From assembly GCF_012910955.1 (NCBI RefSeq), contig NZ_WTVQ01000002.1:160518-224517 (forward strand): a stretch of 64,000 nucleotides of DNA, given 5' to 3'. The DNA is from Aromatoleum diolicum. Its GTDB lineage: Bacteria > Pseudomonadota > Gammaproteobacteria > Burkholderiales > Rhodocyclaceae. Numbering within the stretch: the first letter of the stretch is position 1; each line of letters begins with the position of its first letter. Below are positions 29,156-37,393 of the stretch, piece after piece. Both the position numbers and the translations under genes were made by a program. Below the pieces are notes generated by a model that was given only the letters and a program-made list of their open reading frames with translations, was not told the origin of the DNA and searched no databases.

Positions 29156-30769
29156 ATGCAATCCCATCAGCCCCCCTCCCTGCCGGATACGCTTGCCGCC
29201 TCGTGGGAGCGTAGCCACCGGCACGGGCTCCGGCCGGACGAACGGCTCAACGACACCGCACTCGCGCGTACCGACCTGACCGAGCGGCTGGAGGCCAATA
29301 ACCGGCTGCTGGCCTTCTCGCGGCCGATGATCGAAGGCCTGTACCGCCAAATCGGCAGCCCTTCGTCGACGGTGCTGCTGGCCGACCGCCAGGGCATGAT
29401 CCTGAGCGCGCTGGGCCACACGGATTTTCTCGACCGCGCCAGCGCCGTGGCGCTACGCCCCGGGGTCGACTGGACCGAGGCCAGCATGGGCACCAACGCC
29501 ATCGGCACGGCGCTGCAGACCGGCACAGTCGTGGCGGTGCAGGGCGACCAGCATTACCTCGAGCGCAACCGCATTCTCGCCTGCGTGGCGACACCGATCC
29601 TCGCGCCCACCGGCGGCATGCTCGGGATTCTCGATGTCTCGTCCGACGCCCGCGAGAACCTGGCCCACGCCGGCGCCCTGCTGCGCACAACCGCCGAGCT
29701 GATCGAGCACCGCCTGCTCGAAACGCTCGACGAAGGATTCGTGCGCCTGCATTTCCACACCCGCCACGATGCCCTCGCGGACCCGCTGCATGCGCTGGCG
29801 GTCTTCGATGAAGGCGGCCGCCTGGTGGCGAGCAACCGCCAGGCGCGCGCGCTGCTGAAACTGCCCGGCAGCTATCCGGCCACCACCTACGAGGCGTGCT
29901 TCGGCACTCCGTGGGCGGCGGTGGTCAACTGGGCCGCGCAGGACCACAACACCCCGTTTCCGCTGCATGGTATCGGCGGCCAAAGCTTCATCGCCCGCGC
30001 CAGCCTGCGCACGCGGCGTCGACGCGACCCCGGCGTGCGGACCGCGAGCGGGAGCACACGACGCGAGGATTCGCGCCTCGCGGCAATGGTCCTGGGCGAC
30101 CCGCATATCGCGCGCATCATCGACACGCTGCACGACTGCGCGACAAGCAACACCCCACTGCTGTTCGAGGGCGAAATGGGTACCGGCAAGGCCTATCTGA
30201 TGCGCGCCTTTCACGCCGACCATCGCGCATCGGCCGACGCTCCGCTGATCGGCCTGGACTGCAGCACGCTGGCCGCCGGCGCGGCCGGCGAGGAGGAACT
30301 GGACAACGCCTGGCTGCAGGCGGCCAACGGCACCCTGTTCCTGGTCGAAATCGACGCCCTGCCGACCGCCCTGCAGGCCCGGCTGTTCGACGCCAACGAC
30401 GGCACGCGCGCGCGCGTCGTCGGCACCGCACGCCAGCCGCTGGTGGAACTGCGCCGCGAGGGACGCCTCGACCTGCGCAATTTCGACGCCAGCGGCGGTC
30501 ACGTATTGAGCCTGCCGCCCCTGCGCGAACGCACGGATTTCGACGCGCTGGTGCGCCAGTTCGTGCGCGAAGCGTCTCCCGATCGCCCGATCTACGTCTG
30601 TCCCGACGCGCTCGCGCTGCTGCGCCGTCACCGCTGGCCCGGCAACCTGCGCGAACTGCGCAACCAGCTGCGACTGATTCTCGCGCTGATCGGCGACGAG
30701 GCCGGTCAGCTGTGCCCCGAAGACATCCCCGTCGAACTGTTCGACGACGGTGGCGACTTGCACCGCTGA
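29156..30769 (+). CDS. AcoR-like protein with degenerate AAA+ domain and no HTH
   Basis: A 537-residue protein. The N-terminal half matches AcoR-type activators, including the GAF region (DWTEASMGTNAIGTAL; HYLERNRILACVATP). The AAA+ part keeps a Walker A-like GEMGTGKAY but has a Val in place of the Walker B Asp (GTLFLVEID). About 30 residues are missing where GAFTGA should be, and the arginine-finger region is altered. It ends after CPEDIPVELFDDGGDLHR with no Fis-type HTH. It therefore should not open sigma-54 promoters or bind DNA in the usual way. It is divergent from the aldehyde dehydrogenase gene. The start is uncertain (29129 also possible). Confidence 0.85.
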   Translation: MQSHQPPSLPDTLAASWERSHRHGLRPDERLNDTALARTDLTERLEANNRLLAFSRPMIEGLYRQIGSPSSTVLLADRQGMILSALGHTDFLDRASAVALRPGVDWTEASMGTNAIGTALQTGTVVAVQGDQHYLERNRILACVATPILAPTGGMLGILDVSSDARENLAHAGALLRTTAELIEHRLLETLDEGFVRLHFHTRHDALADPLHALAVFDEGGRLVASNRQARALLKLPGSYPATTYEACFGTPWAAVVNWAAQDHNTPFPLHGIGGQSFIARASLRTRRRRDPGVRTASGSTRREDSRLAAMVLGDPHIARIIDTLHDCATSNTPLLFEGEMGTGKAYLMRAFHADHRASADAPLIGLDCSTLAAGAAGEEELDNAWLQAANGTLFLVEIDALPTALQARLFDANDGTRARVVGTARQPLVELRREGRLDLRNFDASGGHVLSLPPLRERTDFDALVRQFVREASPDRPIYVCPDALALLRRHRWPGNLRELRNQLRLILALIGDEAGQLCPEDIPVELFDDGGDLHR

Positions 30770-31011
30770 TGGGGATCATCCCCCGCTACACCGGGCGTGC
30801 AAGTTCAGCGTACCGAGGAAGTCATCGCCGTGGCGCTCAAGATCGAGGCCTGTATGCCCCGCTGAGACATCCGTAAGCGGCACCGCCGGCGGGTGCCTGC
30901 GCCAGCCTGATGCGTTGTATCTGCACTGCCGACGCCTATACTGGAACGGTAGATGCTCGGCGCAGAACGAGCAGTGCATCCTAAGGGACCAATTCGTTCA
31001 GGAGACAAGAC

Positions 31012-31314
31012 ATGAACTCCAGATCGGCTTTGCTGGCATTGATCGCGGCACTGACGCTGGTCGTACCGGCCAGCGTCGCGGCCCCGACGGTGAAGGGCGA
31101 TTCCTTTGACGAGCAGGCCCAGGCCGTGAAAGAAGGGCTGCAGATCAAGCAGGACGCAGGGGTGTTCGGACGTCCCGGCGACGTTCCGGGTGAAGAAGGT
31201 CCGCGCGCAAGCGCAGTAGGCGACCGCGACCTCAACCGCTATGTTCAGCGCCTGGCGCTTGAAATCCGCATGCGCAACGCCATTGCCGACCGCGACCCGG
31301 AAGGTTTCCGCTAG
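31012..31314 (+). CDS. small secreted protein of unknown function
   Basis: A 100-residue protein with a signal peptide (residues 1-23, ASVAA-PT) and a charged, probably helical mature part (DEQAQAVKEGLQIKQDAG; NRYVQRLALEIRMRNAIADRD). I do not recognise the family. AGGAGA is well placed before the ATG. The position between the AcoR-like gene and the next minus-strand gene gives no firm functional link. The gene-free 240 bases before it show no clear promoter. Confidence 0.65.
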   Translation: MNSRSALLALIAALTLVVPASVAAPTVKGDSFDEQAQAVKEGLQIKQDAGVFGRPGDVPGEEGPRASAVGDRDLNRYVQRLALEIRMRNAIADRDPEGFR

Positions 31315-31372
31315 CAACACGCCGCCGCATCACCTCATCGTGCAGGGCACGCCGGATTCGCGACGCGCAAAC

Positions 31373-32344
31373 TCAATCGTGCAGCGGGCCCGCGTTGCCT
31401 GCCTGACCTCCTGATGAATCGCGGGACGGTGGCGGCGTGATCGCTGCGGCCGATTGCGCCCGCGCGGAAACCGTCACGTCGCCGAGGCCCAGTTCGCCTG
31501 CCAGTTCGTCGATGAATTGCTGGTGGTCGCGCGGCGCGTTGCCGCGCCAATTGCGCAGATACTGAGGCAGATCGGCAACGCTATCGTCGGGATGCAGATT
31601 CAGGTGATGGAGCGCCGCCCATTGTTCCGGCGCCCGTTCGAACAAGGGCAGCAGGAGGTTCGCGACGACCTCGTTGTCGCTGCGGCGGTAGGGATTGCTT
31701 CCCAGCGTTTCAAGCCTTGCGTGCAACCAACGGCCCGGCGAAACACCCTCGGGCAAGTGGCGGTGCGCTTCGCCGACCAGGCGATCGGCGTAGGCGCGCA
31801 GCGCGGGCGCGTAGTCCTGCCAGGTCGGATACGGTGCCTCGGTTTGCCAGCGCGCGGCCATGCGCCTCAGCGCGAAGAGGCCCGCCGTCTCGCACACCGC
31901 TTCCTCGAACCACTGGTTGCGTTTGTGCGCAGTGTTCGCGGCGCGAACTTCGAAGTTCGACATGATGTGGCACAGCTCGTGACCGAACTGGTAGACGTAC
32001 TGCGCCCAGCGCCGGTCGCGTGCGGACAAGTGCACCTGATATTCGCCCGCGGCCCCCCTCTCGTAGAGGGTGACCGGACTGCCGGCAGCGTAGCTCACCA
32101 CGATCGGCGCGGCGAACATGGGGGCCGGGCCAGTGACCAGTTCGTTCGCCACGGCCTGCAGCACGGTTTCGATCTCGTCCCGCTCGGCGCTCCCCCAACC
32201 CTCACCTGCGACACGGATCGTCACCCCGACAACCGTGTCCGGATCTTCCGCAGCGCGGGCAGACGGCGCCCAGGGCAACGAACCGAGCACGATCAGCAGC
32301 GCACACGCAAGGATCCGCCGAACGTCCGATCGCCTCCCAGTCAC
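31373..32344 (-). CDS. secreted protein with HExxH zinc-protease-like motif
   Basis: A 323-residue exported protein. It contains HELCH in YQFGHELCHIMSNFE, followed about 25 residues later by WFEEAVCETAG, which could give the third (Glu) ligand of a gluzincin fold. I cannot place it in a named peptidase family. The leader (ILACALLIVLGSLPWAPSARA) follows a GTG start at 32344 with AGGAGG ten bases upstream. It lies about 50 bases after the Cache-domain gene on the same strand, so the two may be co-transcribed. Confidence 0.7.
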   Translation of the reverse strand: MTGRRSDVRRILACALLIVLGSLPWAPSARAAEDPDTVVGVTIRVAGEGWGSAERDEIETVLQAVANELVTGPAPMFAAPIVVSYAAGSPVTLYERGAAGEYQVHLSARDRRWAQYVYQFGHELCHIMSNFEVRAANTAHKRNQWFEEAVCETAGLFALRRMAARWQTEAPYPTWQDYAPALRAYADRLVGEAHRHLPEGVSPGRWLHARLETLGSNPYRRSDNEVVANLLLPLFERAPEQWAALHHLNLHPDDSVADLPQYLRNWRGNAPRDHQQFIDELAGELGLGDVTVSARAQSAAAITPPPSRDSSGGQAGNAGPLHD

Positions 32345-32397
32345 CCTGCTGTCCCTCCTGCGTTGCCAACCCGACCAAGCGGTCCGGCGATACCCAC

Positions 32398-33252
32398 CTA
32401 CTCGATATAGTGTCCCACGCCGATCAGCGAGCCGCCCTCGCGCCGCACATAGGAGCGTTTTTTCTCGACACGGTTGGTGACCGGATTGCGCCACACGTAA
32501 TCGACCGTGGCCTCGTCCGCGGTCTTCAGCTTCTCGATCATCTCGGCGACGATCGCATGCCCCGCGGCATCGACGAGACCGCGTGCGTCGGTGTCCGCCA
32601 GCGCGGGGTTCATGCCCATCGCCTCGAAGCGGCCGCTGTCGAGATTGACCATGAACACGTACAGATCATCCTTGATGAAGGCGCCACGGCGGTCGTTGAA
32701 TGCCGTCGCCGCCTTCGCCGGCCCGTCCGCCCGGGCCAGCGCGACCGCGCGGCCGAGCATGGCGCGCGCGTCGTCCGCGCTCGCGCGCGGCGCCGAATAA
32801 CCGACACCGACGACGTAGGTGCCGACCTTGCGCACATAGCTGACCTTGGGCTCGACCTTGTTGGTCATACGGTTGAGCCACATGTAGCGCACCGTGCCTT
32901 CCTGCGTCGCGCGCGTGGTGTCGATCATCTCGCGGAACAGCGGATTGCCGGCGGCGTCCGTCGTGTTGAGCACCGTCAGGCCGACCAGCGCCTCGGGGGC
33001 CGCACCGCTGGCGTGATAGACACCCTTGTCGTCGATTACGAAGACATACAGATCCTTGCGCACGAACTGCCCGTTGCGGTCGTTGAACGCCGCAAAGGCG
33101 CGCTCCGGACCGTTGGCTTCCATGAACTTCACGGCCTGCTCGAACAGCGTACGGGCCTCCCGCGGGGTGCCGCGGTCCACCGCGGTGGCGGTATGGGCAG
33201 CCAGGCTCAGCAGCACGGTCGCGAGAAGCGGTTTCAGGATGGATTGTTTCAC
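32398..33252 (-). CDS. periplasmic protein with two tandem Cache domains
   Basis: A 284-residue exported protein. After the signal peptide (HTATA-VD) come two copies of a ~120-residue unit (about 35-150 and 165-284), each with AFNDRxGxF, KDLYVFxxxxD and TNxVExKxSYVR. This is the single-Cache (sCache_2) pattern of small-molecule sensing domains. There is no membrane or output domain, so it is a free periplasmic binding protein, perhaps partnering a receptor. It follows the PQQ dehydrogenase gene but a terminator and a large leader dyad separate them. Confidence 0.85.
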   Translation of the reverse strand: MKQSILKPLLATVLLSLAAHTATAVDRGTPREARTLFEQAVKFMEANGPERAFAAFNDRNGQFVRKDLYVFVIDDKGVYHASGAAPEALVGLTVLNTTDAAGNPLFREMIDTTRATQEGTVRYMWLNRMTNKVEPKVSYVRKVGTYVVGVGYSAPRASADDARAMLGRAVALARADGPAKAATAFNDRRGAFIKDDLYVFMVNLDSGRFEAMGMNPALADTDARGLVDAAGHAIVAEMIEKLKTADEATVDYVWRNPVTNRVEKKRSYVRREGGSLIGVGHYIE

Positions 33253-33282
33253 TTGCAGATCCTCTCATGCAGGATTCGGGAT

Positions 33283-33338
33283 GGTCTGCTGAACCCGTTC
33301 CGGCCGGACAGGCACCCCGCGCACGGGCTCAGCAGACC
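33283..33338. repeat. 15-bp inverted repeat in the leader of the Cache-domain gene
   Basis: Arms GGTCTGCTGAACCCG and CGGGCTCAGCAGACC pair with one mismatch across a 26-base spacer. It ends 30 bases before the start codon at 33252, so it may be a leader structure or operator. Confidence 0.65.
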
Positions 33339-33363
33339 ACCCCGGCGAACCGGGATGGACAGG

Positions 33364-33391
33364 GAAAAACCGGGGCGGCATGTGCCGCCCC
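33364..33391 (-). terminator. rho-independent terminator of the PQQ alcohol dehydrogenase gene
   Basis: On the minus strand, GGGGCGGCA and TGCCGCCCC form a 9-bp stem with a 2-base loop, followed by CGG and TTTTT. It lies directly after the dehydrogenase stop. Confidence 0.9.
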
Positions 33392-33399
33392 GCATGCGA

Positions 33400-35196
33400 T
33401 TACGGCTTGTGCAGCTTGAACACCCACACGGAACCGCCCTGCTCCAGGAAGTTCACGCGCTTGGCGACATCGCCGCCCCACAGCGGCACCGCACCGCCCC
33501 AGCCCGAAACGACCGCGACATACTGCTCGCCGCCGTCGTCCCAAGTGATCGGCGGGGCGATGATCCCGGAGCCGGTCTGGAACTTCCACACCTCCGCACC
33601 GGTGGTCGCGTTGATCGCCTTCAGGTAGCCCTCCGGCGTGCCATAGAACACCAGATCGCCGCCGGTGGTCAGCACCCCGCCCCATAGCGGCGCGTTGTTC
33701 TTGACCTCCCACACGATCTTGCCGCTGACCGGATCGACCGCGCGCAGCGCGCCGATGTAGTCCTCGTGCAGCGGCTTGATCGTGAAGCCGGCGCCCAGAT
33801 AGGCCGCGCCACGCTTGTACGACACCGGCTCGTTCCAGATGTCCATCGCCCACTCGTTGGACGGCACGTAGAAGTAGCCGGTCTTCGGGCTGTACGCCAT
33901 CGGCATCTGGTTCTTGCCACCGAGGAAGGACGGCGCGTTCAGCACCACCTCGCCCTTCTTGCCGTCGCCACCGCCTTCGGTGAAGGGGTTGCCGGGACGC
34001 TTCTTGTCGTCGTAGATCGGCCGGCCGGTGTTCAGGTCGATGCCCTTGGCCCAGTCGATCTGCTTGACGAACGGGAAGGCGTTGAGCAGCTTGCCGTTGG
34101 TGCGGTCATTGACGAAGAAGAAGCCATTGCGGTCAGCCTTGCCACCGGCCTTGACCATCTTGCCGCTCTTCGGATCCTTGTACTCGAAGGACACGAACTC
34201 GTTGACACCGTCATAGTCCCAGCCATCGTGCGGCGTGGTCTGGTAGTGCCAGACGATCTTGCCGGTGTCGGGATCGATCGCCACTGTCGAGGACGAATAC
34301 AGGTTGTCGCCCGGGCGCAGCCAGCTGTTCCACGGCGCCGGGTTGCCGGTGCCGATGAAGATCAGGTTGACCTCGGGATCGTAGTAGGCCGACAACCAGG
34401 GTGCGGCGCCGCCCGTCTTCCACAGGTCGCCCGGCCAGGTCGCGTTGGTCGTGCCCGAGATGCCGTTCTCGACCTGCTTGCCTTCCTTGTCGTACTTGAA
34501 GCCCATGTGGCCTTCGACCACCGGCCGCGTCCACACCAGCTTGCCGGTCTTCGCGTCGCGCGCGTCGACCCGGCCGACGATACCGAACTCGCCGCCAGAG
34601 TTGCCGGTGATGACCATGCCCTTGACGATCTGCGGCGCTGCGGTGAAGGAATAGCCCGCCTTGTAGTCCTCGATCTTTTCCTTCCACACCACCTTGCCGG
34701 TGTCCTTGTCGAGCGCGACGAGCTGCGCGTCGAGCGTGCCGAAGATCACCAGGTTGCCGTAGATCGCGGCGCCACGGTTGACGACGTCACAGCACGGCAT
34801 GATGCCGTCGGGCAGGCGGTGCTCGTATTTCCACAGCTTTTCGCCGGTCTTCACGTCGAGCGCGAAGATGCGACTGTAGGAGGCGGTAACGAACATCTTG
34901 CCGTCATGCACCAGCGGCTGCGACTGCTGGCCGCGCTGTTTTTCGCCGCCGAACGAGAACGACCACACCGGCACGAGGTTCTTGACCGTCGACGGGGTAA
35001 TCTGCGCCAGGGGGCTGAAACGCTGCCCCTTGGTTCCCAGGCCATAGGTCACCACCTGGTTGGTGTTCTTCGTCCCGTCATTGAGGATGTCCGCATCGGT
35101 AACGTCCTTGGCCTGAACACTTCCCAGGCTCGCAAGGGTCAGCGCCAGAATGGTGATGGCGCCGGGTACGCTTACGCTTTTCCGGATCTGCTCCAT
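33400..35196 (-). CDS. PQQ-dependent alcohol dehydrogenase, lanthanide-type active site
   Basis: A 598-residue periplasmic quinoprotein. The signal peptide ends SVQA-KD. The vicinal disulfide pair is Cys135-Cys136. Metal ligands by family pattern are Glu203 (GGEFG) and Asn285 (GTGNPAPWN), with catalytic Asp327. Asp329 two residues later (WDYDG) is the extra acidic ligand seen in lanthanide-dependent XoxF/PedH enzymes; calcium enzymes have a small residue there. Trp-docking repeats of the eight-bladed propeller are visible. AAGGAGG precedes the start. A consensus sigma-54 promoter lies upstream. Electrons probably go to PedF. Substrate is inferred to be primary alcohols. Confidence 0.94.
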   Translation of the reverse strand: MEQIRKSVSVPGAITILALTLASLGSVQAKDVTDADILNDGTKNTNQVVTYGLGTKGQRFSPLAQITPSTVKNLVPVWSFSFGGEKQRGQQSQPLVHDGKMFVTASYSRIFALDVKTGEKLWKYEHRLPDGIMPCCDVVNRGAAIYGNLVIFGTLDAQLVALDKDTGKVVWKEKIEDYKAGYSFTAAPQIVKGMVITGNSGGEFGIVGRVDARDAKTGKLVWTRPVVEGHMGFKYDKEGKQVENGISGTTNATWPGDLWKTGGAAPWLSAYYDPEVNLIFIGTGNPAPWNSWLRPGDNLYSSSTVAIDPDTGKIVWHYQTTPHDGWDYDGVNEFVSFEYKDPKSGKMVKAGGKADRNGFFFVNDRTNGKLLNAFPFVKQIDWAKGIDLNTGRPIYDDKKRPGNPFTEGGGDGKKGEVVLNAPSFLGGKNQMPMAYSPKTGYFYVPSNEWAMDIWNEPVSYKRGAAYLGAGFTIKPLHEDYIGALRAVDPVSGKIVWEVKNNAPLWGGVLTTGGDLVFYGTPEGYLKAINATTGAEVWKFQTGSGIIAPPITWDDGGEQYVAVVSGWGGAVPLWGGDVAKRVNFLEQGGSVWVFKLHKP

Positions 35197-35276
35197 TTGA
35201 TTCCTCCTTTCGTTTCTCGTCGTTTTTTCGGAAACCGCCTCCCCGCACAGGGCGACCGGGTTCGGTACCCAAGATC

Positions 35277-35291
35277 GCAAACTGCGTGCCA
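35277..35291 (-). promoter_or_regulatory. sigma-54 promoter of the PQQ alcohol dehydrogenase gene
   Basis: On the minus strand, TGGCAC-GCAGT-TTGC is a full consensus match with exact spacing. It lies about 80 bases before the start codon at 35196. Confidence 0.88.
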
Positions 35292-35407
35292 CCGCTGCAA
35301 CATCCGGAAACGTAACGTCGATGCGCCCGAAATACGCGAAAAACACAGTGAAATGGCACCCCGCGCTTGCCCGGCCGGCATTTGACCTGTCCTGATTGAC
35401 AGCAGGT

Positions 35408-35423
35408 GTTCCGTTTTGGAGCA
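35408..35423. promoter_or_regulatory. half-site C of the shared dyad motif
   Basis: GTTCC-N4-TGGAGCA matches the left half of sites A and B exactly. The right half is degenerate, with TGCTC displaced by seven bases. It lies between two divergent sigma-54 promoters (35277-35291 minus, 35465-35480 plus). Confidence 0.65.
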
Positions 35424-35464
35424 TCCCGCAATTGCTCACCTGCCTGCCCGCCGTACATAAGGTA

Positions 35465-35480
35465 TGGCACACGCCTTGCT
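35465..35480 (+). promoter_or_regulatory. sigma-54 promoter of the SoxYZ-like operon
   Basis: TGGCAC-ACGCC-TTGCT is a full consensus match with exact spacing, about 55 bases before the start codon at 35535. Confidence 0.88.
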
Positions 35481-35534
35481 GAAAGCGAAGACAAATATCG
35501 AGGGCGGCATCGACCGCCCCGTGGAGGAGATTCG

Positions 35535-36368
35535 ATGCGCTGTGCAATCCTGCTCGCGTTGGCGACGCTGTGGCTCGGCCTGACACCGGGCGCCAGCGCC
35601 GCGTTACCTGTGACGGCCATGCCGGCCGGCGCGCAATCCGTGGCGCCCGCCGCGGCAGGCGGCGCGGTCACGGACCCGCTCGACTCCGCCCGCTGGGGCG
35701 ACATGCAGAAGACCTTCTTCGCCGGGCGCACGGTCGTGTTCGACCCCCGCGTAAAGATCAGCGCCCCGGCCATCGCCGAGGATTCGCTCAACGTTCCGGT
35801 CAGCGTCGACGCGAGCGCGCTCACCGGCGTCGAGGAAGTGCTGGTGTTCGCAGACTTCAACCCCATTCTCGCCGTGCTGCGCTTCCATCCAGGCCGGGCC
35901 AGGGCGAGTCTGGGCTTCCGTCTCAAGCTGCAGCAGTCGTCCCCGGTGCGTGCGGCGGCACGCACCACCGACGGCACCTGGCACGTCGGCGGGGTGTGGA
36001 TCACCGCCACCGGCGGCGGCTGCACCGCCCCATCCACCGGCTCCGGCTCGCCGGTTTGGCAGGAGCGCCTCAACGAAGTCAGCGGCAAGATCTTTCCGCG
36101 CATCGACGGCGGCGAACGCCTGCGCATGCGCATCATTCATCCGATGGACACCGGTCTCGCGCCCGGCATCCCGGTGTTCCACATCGAGGAACTGACGCTC
36201 TCCGACGAGTCCGGCGCCGAACTGATGCGTATCCAGGCCTTCGAGCCGGTCTCCGAAAATCCGCTGTTCACGATCGACATGCCTCCGGATGCGACGGGCG
36301 GCACGCGCATCCACGCCCGCGGCCGCGACAATAACGGCAACCGCATCGATGCATGGGTGACGCAATGA
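35535..36368 (+). CDS. quinoprotein dehydrogenase-associated SoxYZ-like carrier protein
   Basis: A 277-residue exported protein joining a SoxY-like domain (about 45-165) and a SoxZ-like domain (about 190-277). The signal peptide ends ASA-AL. In SoxY the sulfur-carrying C terminus is GGCG; here GGGC appears internally ([11 protein letters not shown], near residue 160), at the fusion point, consistent with the known fused family next to PQQ dehydrogenases. GAGGAG precedes the start. It overlaps the next gene by four bases. The cargo is unknown. Confidence 0.88.
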   Translation: MRCAILLALATLWLGLTPGASAALPVTAMPAGAQSVAPAAAGGAVTDPLDSARWGDMQKTFFAGRTVVFDPRVKISAPAIAEDSLNVPVSVDASALTGVEEVLVFADFNPILAVLRFHPGRARASLGFRLKLQQSSPVRAAARTTDGTWHVGGVWITATGGGCTAPSTGSGSPVWQERLNEVSGKIFPRIDGGERLRMRIIHPMDTGLAPGIPVFHIEELTLSDESGAELMRIQAFEPVSENPLFTIDMPPDATGGTRIHARGRDNNGNRIDAWVTQ

Positions 36369-37393
36369 CGGCACAAGGGATCATGTCGCGCCTCGCCGAC
36401 GCACTGCGCGCAGTGCCGCGGACCATCACCCTGTCCCTTGCCCTGCCCCTCGCCCTGACTCTCACCCTCGCGCCACTGCCGGGCGCCGCCCGCGCCCAGG
36501 CGCCCGCAACGTCCAAGCGATTCGACTATCACCTGGAACCACACCGGATCGCCGCTGGCGTGTACGTCCTCATCGGCCGCAACGAGGATTTTTCCGTGGC
36601 GAACGGCGGCAATATCCTCAATACCGGTTTCATTGTCGGTAGCGGCGGCGTCATCGTCATCGACACCGGGCCGTCGCGCCGCTACGGCGAACAGATGCTC
36701 GCCGCGATCCGGCGCGTCACCGCGCTACCCGTCGTGCTGACGATCAATACGCACCACCACCCGGATCACTTCCTCGGCAACCAGGCCTTCCCCGCCGCCA
36801 CGCTCGCCGCGCTGCCGGAAACGCGGCGCGGCATCGAACAGGACGGCGAATCCTTCAACGAAAACCTTTACCGCATGACTGGCGACTGGATGGACGGCAC
36901 CGAGCGCGTCGCGCCGACGCAGCCTCTCGCACCGGGCCGGCGCACGATCGGTGGGCGCGACATCGAATTCCTCGCGCTTGACGGCCATACGCCGGCCGAC
37001 CTCGTCGTCATCGATCACGCGAGCGGCACCGTCTTCGCCAGCGACATGCTGTTCCACAACCGCGCCGCGACGACCCCGCATGCCAAGCTCGCGCCCTGGC
37101 TGGCCGCGCTGACGCGCCTCGAAGCGCTTCCGGCGCGGCAGTGGGTGCCCGGTCACGGCGCGGTCGCGAGCGACACCGCGCCGATCCGCCAGACCCGCGC
37201 CTACCTCGAATGGCTCGCCGCGACGATCCGCGAAGGCGCCGAGGCGGGCCTCGACATGACGGAGATGCTCGCCCGCCCGATCCCCGCGCAGTTCAAGGAA
37301 CTGGCCGAAGTCGAACGCGAATACCGCCGCTCGGTCGTGCATCTGTTCCCGGCCGCCGAGCAGGCCGTGCTGGAGAAAGGCCATGCGCGCTAA
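36365..37393 (+). CDS. metallo-beta-lactamase-fold hydrolase of the quinoprotein relay
   Basis: A 342-residue exported MBL-fold protein related to SoxH. The zinc motif is HHHPDH at 130-135, with later ligands in DGHTPAD and the GHG of WVPGHGAV. The leader is hydrophobic and ends AARAQA. The start at 36365 overlaps the preceding stop (ATGA); 36353 is also open. The family occurs with SoxYZ-like carriers in PQQ-dehydrogenase clusters and is assumed to act on the carrier-bound group; the reaction is not known. Confidence 0.88.
   Translation: MTAQGIMSRLADALRAVPRTITLSLALPLALTLTLAPLPGAARAQAPATSKRFDYHLEPHRIAAGVYVLIGRNEDFSVANGGNILNTGFIVGSGGVIVIDTGPSRRYGEQMLAAIRRVTALPVVLTINTHHHPDHFLGNQAFPAATLAALPETRRGIEQDGESFNENLYRMTGDWMDGTERVAPTQPLAPGRRTIGGRDIEFLALDGHTPADLVVIDHASGTVFASDMLFHNRAATTPHAKLAPWLAALTRLEALPARQWVPGHGAVASDTAPIRQTRAYLEWLAATIREGAEAGLDMTEMLARPIPAQFKELAEVEREYRRSVVHLFPAAEQAVLEKGHAR

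Noticed and set aside
30770..30865. A displaced helix-turn-helix for the AcoR-like gene in another frame downstream
   Set aside because: A short frame there ends KIEACMPR and does not contain the GNVSAAARRLG-type helix-turn-helix.
35354..35370. TGGCAC followed by TTGC on the plus strand, resembling a sigma-54 promoter
   Set aside because: The spacer is seven bases instead of five, so the GG to GC distance is wrong. The correct promoter is at 35465-35480.
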